NCBI GenBank assembly: GCA_046483505.1
Contig: JAWODB010000039.1
Location: 1 to 18,357 of the forward strand
DNA length: 18,357 nt
Direction: 5' to 3'
Source: BS750m-G62 sp046483505
GTDB taxonomy: Bacteria > Planctomycetota > Phycisphaerae > FEN-1346
How positions within the stretch are numbered: the stretch's first letter is position 1; the number at the start of each line of letters is the position of its first letter. A program made the position numbers and the translations under genes. The notes under the pieces were generated by a model. It had not been told where the DNA came from and did not search any database. It was given only the letters and a program-made list of their open reading frames with translations. Below are positions 7,492 to 13,654 of the stretch, piece by piece.

Positions 7492-8245
7492 GCTGTTGAT
7501 CACGGGCACGATGTTGCCGCCGGATGTCCAGCCTTGGGATCAATGGCCTTCGGCGGCCTTATGGGCAGACCTGTACGCCTTGGCGGCAGGCGCAGTTTTG
7601 GCGTTGACCATCACACCCAAATTAGCCCACAAACGGATACCTGATCTCATTGAGGCGGGTTGGTCGGTCCTGGAGGTATGCTTTTGGGTATTCGGCGCTG
7701 GGGTGCCCTGCCACGCTTCTCGCCCAAAACGCAACTACGAACTCGTATACATTTTGTCATCCGGCAAAAGGCGATTGAATGCGCAAAATGCGCGTCTTGA
7801 TAACCGCGGTTATGAATTCTCCGGACGAACCGGGGTGGTGAAAAGAACCGCCCCCCCCCATCGGCGGGCACATGGAAGAAAAGGAAACTGCTCAAACACA
7901 TGGGAGTCCGGCAAGAGGCTTCATCCGTCTAACGTGCTGTGCGCGCCGGGCGTGACCCTGCCGCGCGAATACGAGCGACTCTTCGCGGTCCCGCGATGCC
8001 GGGGCGCAGAGAATCACCCCACACAGAAGCCCGTTGAATTATATGCGCAGGTTGTGAGGCTTTGTGCGGCGGAAAGTAGTCGCGTACTCGACCCCTTCAT
8101 GGGCAGCGGCACGACGGGCGTGGCGGCGATTCAGTCCGGCCGCCGCTTCGTCGGCATCGAGATTGACGAAGGCTATTTCGACATCGCGTGTCAGCGCATC
8201 GCCGACGCTGCCCCGCTGTTCACACAAACGAAGGCGGACGCATGA
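7358..8245 (+). CDS. Beta-class DNA methyltransferase (tandem copy 1)
   Basis: This 295-residue AdoMet-dependent DNA methyltransferase probably modifies adenine-N6 or cytosine-N4. An AAAGGAGG site precedes the chosen ATG; a longer in-frame start at 7271 lies inside the leader hairpin. Motif IV is DPPY at residues 41-44. The AdoMet motif DPFMGSGTTG is at 245-254, followed by RRFVGIEIDEGYF. The order is beta class. The central region (about 46-235), containing HPTQKPVELY, should include target recognition and is richer in A/T than the ends. The final 134 and first 163 bases at the corresponding ends are shared with the next methyltransferase, whose ATG overlaps this stop. It likely serves anti-restriction. 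No cognate restriction enzyme is visible. Confidence 0.88.
   Translation: MSDPWRKRVELCGGRAVCYLGDCLQILPALEPGSVDAVVTDPPYGLLITGTMLPPDVQPWDQWPSAALWADLYALAAGAVLALTITPKLAHKRIPDLIEAGWSVLEVCFWVFGAGVPCHASRPKRNYELVYILSSGKRRLNAQNARLDNRGYEFSGRTGVVKRTAPPHRRAHGRKGNCSNTWESGKRLHPSNVLCAPGVTLPREYERLFAVPRCRGAENHPTQKPVELYAQVVRLCAAESSRVLDPFMGSGTTGVAAIQSGRRFVGIEIDEGYFDIACQRIADAAPLFTQTKADA
8083..8245 (+). repeat. Direct repeat B, copy 1 (methyltransferase C-terminal module)
   Basis: These 163 bases align without gaps to 9171-9333. Both encode the AdoMet motif DPFMGSGTTG and the common tail ending in PLFTQTKADA and a TGA. The two copies differ at scattered positions, mostly silent or conservative. Confidence 0.85.
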
Positions 8246-8375
8246 GTGACCCTTGGCGCAAGCGCGTGGAACTCTGCGGCGGTCGGGCGGTGTGCTATCT
8301 GGGCGACTGCCTGGACATCCTGCCGACGCTAGAGGCGGGGAGCGTGGACGCGGTCGTCACGGACCCGCCGTATGG
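8242..8375 (+). repeat. Direct repeat A, copy 2
   Basis: Second copy of the 134-base module at 7358-7491, starting at the ATG of the second methyltransferase. The ten mismatches lie mainly around the QILPALEPG versus DILPTLEAG segment. Confidence 0.85.
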
Positions 8376-8618
8376 AACTAACTATTATAAAACAGATTGT
8401 CGCGCTTCCCTCGCCCCGGTCTTTTCTTGTGGTGCGAAGTCTGTAATGGTTTTCGGTTGGCCGGAGCGCCTGGCCGCCTTGTGTGTTGTGTACGCCGAGC
8501 CGTATCCGATGAAAGAGGCGAAGGACATCCTTCGGCTGGGCGGAGTGGCACCCAGGAAGTTCGAGGGAGTGAAGAGTACGGCCTACTTCAGGATCTACCC
8601 CTCATAAAGGAGGCGACC

Positions 8619-8813
8619 ATGCAGCCGAAAAGCCAGGACGCGTCCTCTGCCAGAGTTTCGTCCGGCCAAACATTGCCGGCCACCTCCTGTGCGCCCCAGA
8701 CTGTCTCCAAGCCTAACGCCGCCGCCCTGCGATTGCAGAATTACTCTCTGAAGGCCTGCCACATACCCGCAGAACGCAGCCACAAGACCATCAAAGCGGC
8801 CACGCAGAAATGA
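8619..8813 (+). CDS. Small Ser/Ala-rich hypothetical protein inside the methyltransferase insert
   Basis: A 64-residue ORF lies within the sequence that splits the second methyltransferase. It has a strong AAAGGAGG ribosome-binding site 5-6 bases before the ATG. The product is basic and rich in Ser, Ala, Thr and Lys, with two or three cysteines, and has no recognised domain, signal or membrane segment. Its stop lies exactly where the methyltransferase frame resumes (NDEWITWW). Codon use is consistent with coding but less G/C-biased at third positions than the structural genes. A CCTCCT about 70 bases into the gene could pair with its own Shine-Dalgarno AGGAGG. The function is unknown; it may be cargo of the insert. 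Confidence 0.45.
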   Translation: MQPKSQDASSARVSSGQTLPATSCAPQTVSKPNAAALRLQNYSLKACHIPAERSHKTIKAATQK

Positions 8814-9170
8814 CGAGTGGATTACATGGTGGCCGACGAATGGTCGCTTAAAGGGACTTAACGGGCCGAATGGACTATGGCGAGAATCCGAACACATTGC
8901 GATCTTTGGTGTACTGCCGTGGGGCACATTTTGCGACCACGCCCCGTCGTCGGGAGCCATTCGCATAAGCGGAGCGCGTGGTAAATACGCTCCGGCCGTT
9001 GGGAGGGAAGCACTGCCGGAAAGAACAGGCAAGGCGCTTAGGCGCACGGGCGATGTGTGGCGAGAGCCGTCTCCGGGACTGGCGTCTAACTCGCATTTGC
9101 GTGTGCATCCAAACGAAAAGCCGTTGCGCCTTATGTCGCGGCTCTTGTTTCCTCTTCCGGAAGCATCCTG

Positions 9171-9333
9171 CGTACTCGACCCCTTCATGGGTTCCGGCAC
9201 GACGGGCGTGGCCGCTATCCAGACCGGCCGCCGCTTCGTCGGCATCGAGATTGACGAAGGGTACTTCGAGACGGCCTACCGGCGCATCGCCGACGCGGCG
9301 CCGCTGTTCACGCAGACGAAGGCGGACGCATGA
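9171..9333 (+). repeat. Direct repeat B, copy 2
   Basis: Second copy of the 163-base C-terminal methyltransferase module at 8083-8245, with identical length and reading frame. The sequence GGCGGACGCATGA closes both copies, so each module ends with the ATG of the next gene. Confidence 0.85.
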
Positions 9334-9542
9334 CCGAACCCGAACACCCCCGCCTGCGCGCCCCGCTACCGGCGGTCGGGCCGGGTGCCCCGGCGCCGCC
9401 CCGGCGCCGGCCACCGCCTGGCGGCCGACGTTTCCCGGCCGCCCGACCCGGCGGCGGCCGAGACGGCCGCCGCCCGGCGCACGCAGCGGACGCAGACCCT
9501 GCTGTTCGCCTGAGACCCGACCGGGAGACACGCGCGCCGTGA
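9330..9542 (+). CDS. Small ORF with an apparent frame shift
   Basis: The ATG at 9330 overlaps the methyltransferase stop (ATGA), the operon's usual coupling. The first residues, MTEPEHPR, look like a normal start. From about 9355 onward, however, the coding-like frame moves one base on. In that frame nearly every codon ends in G or C, and it reads GHRLAADVSRPPDPAAAE and then a stop at 9511-9513 after TQTLLFA. The frame of the ATG becomes Pro/Arg/Gly-rich with A/T-ending codons and stops at 9540-9542. The switch falls near the C run in CACCCCCGCC. The true gene is probably 9330-9513 with a one-base frame change (real mutation, sequencing error or slippage). The product is not recognised. Confidence 0.4.
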   Translation: MTEPEHPRLRAPLPAVGPGAPAPPRRRPPPGGRRFPAARPGGGRDGRRPAHAADADPAVRLRPDRETRAP

Positions 9543-9760
9543 GCACCCGCTACGACCACCTGCCCGCCGCCGAGGCGGCCCGCCGGGCCGAGGCCGACGC
9601 CGCGGCCGCCCTGGCCCTGGAGACGCCGCCGCCCGTGGAGTGCCGCGGCTGTGGGTGGAGTCCGCCGGCGGGCGATCCGCCGCCCGAAACGTGCCCGAAG
9701 TGCGGCGCCGGCGCCAAGAAACCGTTCAGGGACAGGAGATCGGCCCCATCCCGCCGGTGA
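9539..9760 (+). CDS. Small zinc-ribbon protein
   Basis: A 73-residue protein starting at a GTG that overlaps the upstream TGA (GTGA). Residues 1-30 form an Ala/Glu/Arg-rich helix. C35 and C38 (CRGCGW) with C52 and C55 (CPKCGAG) form two CxxC knuckles 13 residues apart, a classic zinc-ribbon layout. The tail is basic. Codons end almost uniformly in G or C. Its stop overlaps the next GTG. Zinc ribbons of this kind bind nucleic acid or proteins; its specific role in the phage is not recognisable. Confidence 0.65.
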   Translation: MSTRYDHLPAAEAARRAEADAAAALALETPPPVECRGCGWSPPAGDPPPETCPKCGAGAKKPFRDRRSAPSRR

Positions 9761-9996
9761 GGAATCCCGGGCGGCGGGCGGCGGCGATGGGCGACTTCCC
9801 GACCTTCTGCAAGGTGTACCTCGGCGAGACGTTCAAGTTGCCGTGGTCGAAGAACCACCAGGCGGCGATCCCGGCCCGTCGCCTCGATCTGCGCCGGGCA
9901 TGGTTTCAGGGCGAGAGCGACCTGCCGCACTACGACCTCACGGAATACAAGCGACTGAAGGCCATTCAGGATGGAGCGGTGGAGGCGGAGGGCTGA
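9757..9996 (+). CDS. Hypothetical protein, 79 residues
   Basis: The GTG at 9757 overlaps the previous TGA as at 186 and 9539. A later ATG at 9787 (MGDFPTFCKVYLGETFKL) is an alternative start giving 69 residues. The protein contains PWSKNHQAAIP, LDLRRAWFQGESDLPHYDL and a C-terminal helix. No domain, signal peptide or membrane segment is evident. It is the last gene before the promoter and terminator ahead of the capsid gene. The compact, well-composed sequence suggests a genuine small phage protein of unknown function. Confidence 0.6.
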   Translation: MRNPGRRAAAMGDFPTFCKVYLGETFKLPWSKNHQAAIPARRLDLRRAWFQGESDLPHYDLTEYKRLKAIQDGAVEAEG

Positions 9997-10004
9997 CTTT
10001 GCCC

Positions 10005-10034
10005 TTGACGCCGACCGCGGGGGCGGCGTAGAAT
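10005..10034 (+). promoter_or_regulatory. Sigma70-like promoter upstream of the capsid gene
   Basis: TTGACG at 10005-10010 and TAGAAT at 10029-10034 each match the -35 and -10 consensus at five of six bases, with an 18-base spacer. Such a pair is conspicuous in this GC-rich sequence and lies in one of the few real intergenic gaps. Transcription would start near 10041 and run through the leader towards the capsid gene. Host sigma preferences are unknown. Confidence 0.6.
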
Positions 10035-10040
10035 AGGGTG

Positions 10041-10174
10041 AAACCTGAAGAGACCGGGCGCAGGGGGCGCCGTTGCGGCCGACGCCCGGTTCCGCCGACG
10101 ACGCGGTCTCCGTGGAGGGCGCGGGTCGCCGGAGCGTGACGCCAAGTGTCACGCCGGCGGCCCGCGCCCTTTTT
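10041..10174 (+). ncRNA. Putative structured leader or small RNA ending in an intrinsic terminator
   Basis: The stretch from the predicted transcription start to the T-run of the terminator would yield an RNA of about 134 bases. ACCGGGCG (10053-10060) pairs with CGCCCGGT (10083-10090). GAGACCG (10050-10056) can instead pair with CGGTCTC (10104-10110), so two partly exclusive folds exist before the terminator hairpin. No ribosome-binding site with a convincing ORF is seen inside. It could be a free phage small RNA or an attenuator/antitermination leader for capsid expression. No named RNA family is recognised. Confidence 0.4.
10117..10174 (+). terminator. Strong rho-independent terminator in the capsid leader
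   Basis: GGGCGCGGGTCGCCG (10117-10131) pairs with CGGCGGCCCGCGCCC (10155-10169) over 15 base pairs including one G-U. After a two-base bulge, GCGTGAC pairs with GTCACGC around a seven-base loop. Five T residues follow at 10170-10174. It lies between the promoter at 10005 and the capsid ribosome-binding site at 10200, so it either ends a small RNA or acts as an attenuator. Confidence 0.8.
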
Positions 10175-10213
10175 GCTAGCGCCCCGCCGGCCGAGAAACG
10201 GGGAGGCATCGAG

Positions 10214-11551
10214 ATGGCTATCCAAACCGACGTGAAGGACCTGAAGGAAGAGCGGGCCGGTAAGGTCGCGGAGGCCCGAAAAATCCTGGAGAAGGCCGAG
10301 GAAGAGGGCCGCGACCTCACGGCCGAGGAACGCGAGCAGTGGGACAAGGCGATGGCCGAGGTCGGCCAGCTCAAGACCCGGGCCGATCGGCTGGAGCGGC
10401 AGCTCGCTCTGGACGCCGAGATGGAGGCGAGTCCGGGCCCTTCGGCCGGCATCCAGCGGGCCGACGGGCCGCAGACGCCGCAGCCGGGGCAGGACCCGCC
10501 GGCCGGGCGGCAGGGCCCCGCACGGATTGAACTCCGCCAGTCGTGTCTCGGCGAGGCGCGGGTGGTCGAGATCCGCGAGCCCCAGGACCACGAGCGGCGG
10601 ATGCAGATCTTCCGACGCTACCTCATGCAGGGCGAGCGGGCGCTGGCGACGGACCCGGAGGTCCGGGCCCTGCAGGCCGACGAGGGCGAGGCCGGCGGCT
10701 ACCTGGTGGCCCCCGAGCGGTTTCAGGCGGAGCTGATCGCGGGACTCGACGACCAGGTGCACGTGCGGCGCCTGGCCCGTGTGCTGCCGCCCCTGGGGCG
10801 GGCCGCGAGCCTGGGGGCACCCAGCCTGGACGCCGACCCGGCCGATCCGGACTGGACGGCGGAGCTCGCCATCGGCTCAGAGGACTCCACGATGGACTTC
10901 GGAAAGCGGGAGCTGAACCCGCATCCTCTGGCCAAGTACATCAAGGTCTCCAACACGCTGCTGCGGCGGGCGACGCTCAGCGTCGATCAGATCGTCCGCT
11001 CGCGTCTCGGCTACAAGGTGGCCGTGACGCAGGAGAACGCCTTTTTGAACGGGTCGGGGGCGGGCCAGCCCCTCGGCGTCTTCACCGCCTCGGACAACGG
11101 CATCTCCACCAGCCGGGACTTCTCCGACGGTCACACCGAGACCGAACTGCGGTTCGTGGGGCTGCAGGATGCGCTCTACAACCTGAAGGCCCAGTACCGG
11201 GGACGGAGCGCGTGGCTGTTCCACCGGGACGCCGTGGCCCAGATCGCCAAGCTGCAGGACGGCGACGGCCGACCGATCTGGCAGCCGAGCGTGCGGGTGG
11301 GCGAGCCGGACCGGCTGCTCGGGCGGCCGTTCCACGAGTCGGAGTACGCCCCCAACACCTTCACGACCGGCTTGTACGTCGGCATCCTCGCCGATTGGCA
11401 GTTCTATTGGATCGTCGACGCCCTGACGATGCAGGTCCAGGTGCTGAAGGAGCTGTTCGCCGCGACGAACCAGAGCGGCTACGTCATCCGGTACGAGGGC
11501 GACGGCATGCCCGTGCTGGAGGAGGCGTTCGCGCGGGTGACCCTGGCCTAA
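10214..11551 (+). CDS. HK97-fold major capsid protein
   Basis: This is the main shell subunit, made as a precursor with an N-terminal scaffolding (delta-like) domain removed by the upstream protease. GGGGAGG ends about seven bases before the ATG. Residues 1-60 are a charged coiled coil (VKDLKEERAGKVAEARKIL), followed by a Pro/Gln/Gly-rich linker near 75-105. The capsid fold starts near GGYLVAPERFQAELI at residue 161 and includes FGKRELNPHPLAKYIKVS, ENAFLNGSGAGQPLGVF and a C-terminal VLKELFAATNQSGYVIRYEGDG. At 445 residues it is normal for the family with a scaffold domain. It follows its own promoter and terminator-bearing leader. A short gap with a weak hairpin (11573-11592) separates it from the next gene. 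Confidence 0.93.
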   Translation: MAIQTDVKDLKEERAGKVAEARKILEKAEEEGRDLTAEEREQWDKAMAEVGQLKTRADRLERQLALDAEMEASPGPSAGIQRADGPQTPQPGQDPPAGRQGPARIELRQSCLGEARVVEIREPQDHERRMQIFRRYLMQGERALATDPEVRALQADEGEAGGYLVAPERFQAELIAGLDDQVHVRRLARVLPPLGRAASLGAPSLDADPADPDWTAELAIGSEDSTMDFGKRELNPHPLAKYIKVSNTLLRRATLSVDQIVRSRLGYKVAVTQENAFLNGSGAGQPLGVFTASDNGISTSRDFSDGHTETELRFVGLQDALYNLKAQYRGRSAWLFHRDAVAQIAKLQDGDGRPIWQPSVRVGEPDRLLGRPFHESEYAPNTFTTGLYVGILADWQFYWIVDALTMQVQVLKELFAATNQSGYVIRYEGDGMPVLEEAFARVTLA

Positions 11552-11612
11552 GACGGCCGGGGGCCAAGAGGCCGAGAAATCCGGTTTCCTCGCATCCACA
11601 AAGGAGCATGCG

Positions 11613-12029
11613 ATGAACTTGCTTGAGAACGTGAAGGTGACGTTGGTCAAGGCGCAGCAGACCAGCGCCGGCACGGACGTTGAGTCCGATTCGGTCGACA
11701 TGGAGGGGTTCGAGGGCGTGGTGTTCCTGGCGAAGATCGCCACGGCGAACGCCGCCAACTTCCTGAAGGCCCAGCAGTCCTCAGACGACGGGTCCTCGGA
11801 CGCCTTCGCCGACCTGGAGGGCACGAAGGTCGTGCCGGGCGACGACGGCGACCAGGCCAAGCTGGACATCTACCGGCCGAGGGAGCGGTACGTGCGGGCG
11901 GTCATCGACCGCGGCGGGGCGAGCACCGCCACCGGCGACATCTACGCCGTCCAGTACGGGGCGCGGAAGGCGCCCATCGCCAACGACGACGCCGAGACCC
12001 ACGTCTCGCCGGCCGAGGGGACGGCGTAA
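11613..12029 (+). CDS. Putative head decoration or small capsid-associated protein
   Basis: A 138-residue acidic protein with an AAAGGAG site before the ATG. It starts MNLLENVKVTLVKAQQTSAGTDV, then MEGFEGVVFLAKIATANAANFLKAQQS, a KLDIYRP-RERYVRAVIDRGG segment and a short tail. This beta-rich pattern (hydrophobic strands, Asp/Gly turns, RYVRA before a final strand) is typical of small proteins encoded directly after phage capsid genes, several of which are decoration proteins. No signal peptide is present. The assignment rests on position and pattern, not a definite family match. Confidence 0.6.
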   Translation: MNLLENVKVTLVKAQQTSAGTDVESDSVDMEGFEGVVFLAKIATANAANFLKAQQSSDDGSSDAFADLEGTKVVPGDDGDQAKLDIYRPRERYVRAVIDRGGASTATGDIYAVQYGARKAPIANDDAETHVSPAEGTA

Positions 12030-12039
12030 CGGCAAAATC

Positions 12040-12102
12040 GTCCTTTGTCATTTGTCATTTGTAAGGACAAAGGACCTAGGACAGGCTTTCAGGGACAAAG
12101 GA
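12040..12102 (+). repeat. TTTGTCA heptad repeats and inverted repeat between capsid-region genes
   Basis: Three adjacent heptads, TTTGTCA, TTTGTCA and TTTGTAA, occupy 12044-12064. GTCCTTTGTC (12040-12049) is a perfect 10-base inverted repeat of GACAAAGGAC (12066-12075). A third related copy, GGACAAAGGA (12093-12102), carries the AAAGGAG ribosome-binding site of the next gene. The base composition is strikingly lower in GC than its surroundings. No T-run follows, so it is not a clear terminator. It may be a regulatory hairpin or a recombination scar. Confidence 0.6.
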
Positions 12103-12109
12103 GCACGAT

Positions 12110-12763
12110 ATGCATGCGCGCACGCGACTCGGATGGTATCTGCTGGCGGCCGGTCTGTTGGCCTTCGCGGTCGGGGCGCCGCTCGCCGCCGCCTACGTCA
12201 CGAAGGTGTACAAGACCGACGGCGGCGACACCCTGGTGGTGGACGACGGCGGGACGATCGAGTTCAAGGACTCGGGCGGCGACACCGTCACCCTCCAGGG
12301 CGGCTCCTACGGCGGGGACCGGACCTACACCCTGCCCGATGCCGGCGGCAACGCGGAGTTGCTGGCGAACCTGTCAAAGACCGGCACCAAGACGCGCTAC
12401 GGCACGCCGATTACCATCGTGTTCGAGCCGACCACGGGCGAGACGCTCACCTGGACCGTCCCGACCGGCTACGATCTGCTGGTGCTGGATGCGGTGGGCT
12501 GGAAGACCGCCGCCGCCGCCGCCGGTGGCGATGCCTGGGATCTGCAAAACAACGACGGCTCTGCCGCCAACATCTTTGACCAGGAGGCAATCGGCGGGGC
12601 AACCCTGGCGGACAAGGCCATGGCCCAGTTCGACAATCTCGACGACGCCGAGCGGGAGGTCGAGGCCGGCGATACTCTGGACCTGGTGGCCACCGAGGAC
12701 GCCGACGACGACGGCGCCGACGGCATCATCCACGTTACCGGTCTGCTGAAGACGGCCGACTGA
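12110..12763 (+). CDS. Secreted beta-rich protein, head-fibre/tail-fibre-like
   Basis: A 217-residue protein with an AAAGGAG site before the ATG. The first ~28 residues form a Sec signal peptide: MHARTR, a hydrophobic stretch, then APLAAA. The mature part has Gly/Asp-rich repeats (DGGDTLVVDDGGTIEFKDSG, then GGDTVTLQGG and RTYTLPDAGG). This is a pattern seen at the start of phage fibre and receptor-binding proteins. A C-terminal beta domain follows (YDLLVLDAVGWKT, then AGDTLDLVATEDA), resembling small virion fibre proteins. It sits between the decoration protein and neck genes, where a virion role is expected. A signal peptide on a virion protein is odd and could instead mean the product is exported. 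The function is inferred. Confidence 0.6.
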   Translation: MHARTRLGWYLLAAGLLAFAVGAPLAAAYVTKVYKTDGGDTLVVDDGGTIEFKDSGGDTVTLQGGSYGGDRTYTLPDAGGNAELLANLSKTGTKTRYGTPITIVFEPTTGETLTWTVPTGYDLLVLDAVGWKTAAAAAGGDAWDLQNNDGSAANIFDQEAIGGATLADKAMAQFDNLDDAEREVEAGDTLDLVATEDADDDGADGIIHVTGLLKTAD

Positions 12764-12777
12764 TAAGGAGTCCCCCC

Positions 12778-13068
12778 ATGGCATCGACGCGTGTGGAACT
12801 CTTGCGGCGGATGGCCGGCCCTTCGGGCAACTATCCGGCCGGGTCGGTGCTGACGCTCTCACAGGCGGTGGCCGAGAAACTCATCGCCTCCGGCCAGGCC
12901 CGGGCGGCCGGCGACAAGGCCGAGACGGCCGAGGCGCCGCCGGCCGCCGCCCCGGTCGAGACGGCCGAGGCGCCGGCGGCGGCGGAGACGGCGGCCGCCG
13001 ATTCCGGGTCCGGCAACAAGGGCGGCCGAAAAGGGCGCAAGCGGGGCGGACGATCCTCGAAAGGGTAA
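12778..13068 (+). CDS. Small protein with Ala/Pro-rich and basic tail
   Basis: A 96-residue protein preceded by AAGGAG. Residues 1-45 form a compact domain (RVELLRRMAGPSGNYPAGSV, then LSQAVAEKLIASGQARA) of the kind found in many tiny phage proteins encoded between capsid and neck genes. Residues 46-78 are low-complexity Ala/Pro/Glu with two repeats of ETAEAP. The final 20 residues are Gly/Lys/Arg-rich (KGGRKGRKRGGRSSKG) and could bind nucleic acid or the acidic capsid. The specific function is unknown. Confidence 0.65.
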   Translation: MASTRVELLRRMAGPSGNYPAGSVLTLSQAVAEKLIASGQARAAGDKAETAEAPPAAAPVETAEAPAAAETAAADSGSGNKGGRKGRKRGGRSSKG

Positions 13069-13071
13069 GGC

Positions 13072-13650
13072 GTGAAGGCCGGCCAGGGGCTCGAGCAGAC
13101 GACGCCGCCCACCGCCCGCCCGCTTACCTGCTCGCAGCTGAAGGCCCACCTGCGGGTGGACGGGAGCGAGGAGGACGCCCTGGTCGATGCGCTCCTGGCG
13201 GCGGCCACCGGGTACGTCGAGCGCTTCACCCGCCGCCAGCTCGTGACGGCCTCGTACCGGTGGACGCTGCCCGAGTTCCCCGAGACGTTTCTGGTCCCCC
13301 GGCCGCCGCTCCGGTCGGTCACCGCCATCGAGTACGTCGACACGGCCGGGACGACCCAGACGCTGTCGGCCGACGCCTACACGGTGCTGACCGGGGCGCT
13401 GCCGGGGCGGATCCACCCGGCCTGGAGCGAGTCGTGGCCGTCCGCCCGGTCGGTGCCGGAGGCCGTGACGGTGACCTATCAGGCGGGGTTCGGGGCGGCG
13501 GCCGACGTGCCGGAGATGCTGAAGACGGCGATCCGCCTTCTGGCGGGCCACTGGTTCGAGCACCGGGAGGCGGCGACGGAGGAGCGGATCGAGGCGCTGC
13601 CGCTGGCGGTGCAGAACATCCTCTGGTTCTATCGCGTGCCGGGAGCCTGA
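13072..13650 (+). CDS. Head-tail connector protein, HK97 gp6-like / phiE125 gp8 family
   Basis: A connector that forms a ring under the portal. The GTG at 13072 is the only workable start and lies three bases after the previous stop. The 192-residue protein shows the family pattern: LTCSQLKAHLRVDGSEEDALVDALLAAATGYVERFTRRQL, then RPPLRSVTAIEYVD, and VTVTYQAGFG followed by VPEMLKTAIRLLAGHWFEHRE. The length is typical. It starts the neck block that continues with head-closure and gp10-like genes in the usual order. The sequence appears intact. Confidence 0.88.
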   Translation: MKAGQGLEQTTPPTARPLTCSQLKAHLRVDGSEEDALVDALLAAATGYVERFTRRQLVTASYRWTLPEFPETFLVPRPPLRSVTAIEYVDTAGTTQTLSADAYTVLTGALPGRIHPAWSESWPSARSVPEAVTVTYQAGFGAAADVPEMLKTAIRLLAGHWFEHREAATEERIEALPLAVQNILWFYRVPGA

Positions 13651-13654
13651 GCTG

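Larger units (their letters stand above)
8242..9333 (+). pseudogene. Second tandem DNA methyltransferase, interrupted by a ~300-bp insert
   Basis: The N-terminal part (8242 to about 8490) encodes the same start as the gene upstream, DPPY at residues 41-44, then SVMVFGWPERLAALC. The C-terminal part is open from about 8752 to 9333 in the same frame. It reads DEWITWWPTNGRLKG, LWRESEHIAIFGVLPWG, DVWREPSPGL, HPNEKPLRLM and DPFMGSGTTG, all typical of one methyltransferase. Between them a foreign stretch of roughly 300 bases adds a TAA at 8605-8607 and a TGA at 8749-8751. The ATG overlaps the previous stop. As it stands, translation from 8242 gives a 121-residue fragment lacking the AdoMet motif, so the enzyme should be inactive unless the insert is removed from the RNA or the halves reassemble. 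The only convenient internal ATG of the C-terminal part (9055) would lose the middle region. Confidence 0.75.

Noticed and set aside
8481..8540. GTGTG and GAGCCGTATCCGATGAAAG resembling a group II intron start and domain V
   Set aside because: The 3' strand needed to close a domain V hairpin is absent, the two motifs are only about 15 bases apart instead of at opposite ends, and the region reads as normal codons up to the TAA at 8605. Resemblance is likely chance, though the insert itself remains unexplained.
11573..11592. Imperfect hairpin CGAGAAA / TTTCCTCG after the capsid gene
   Set aside because: Short stem with a bulged C and no T-run. It could reduce read-through slightly but cannot be supported as a terminator.
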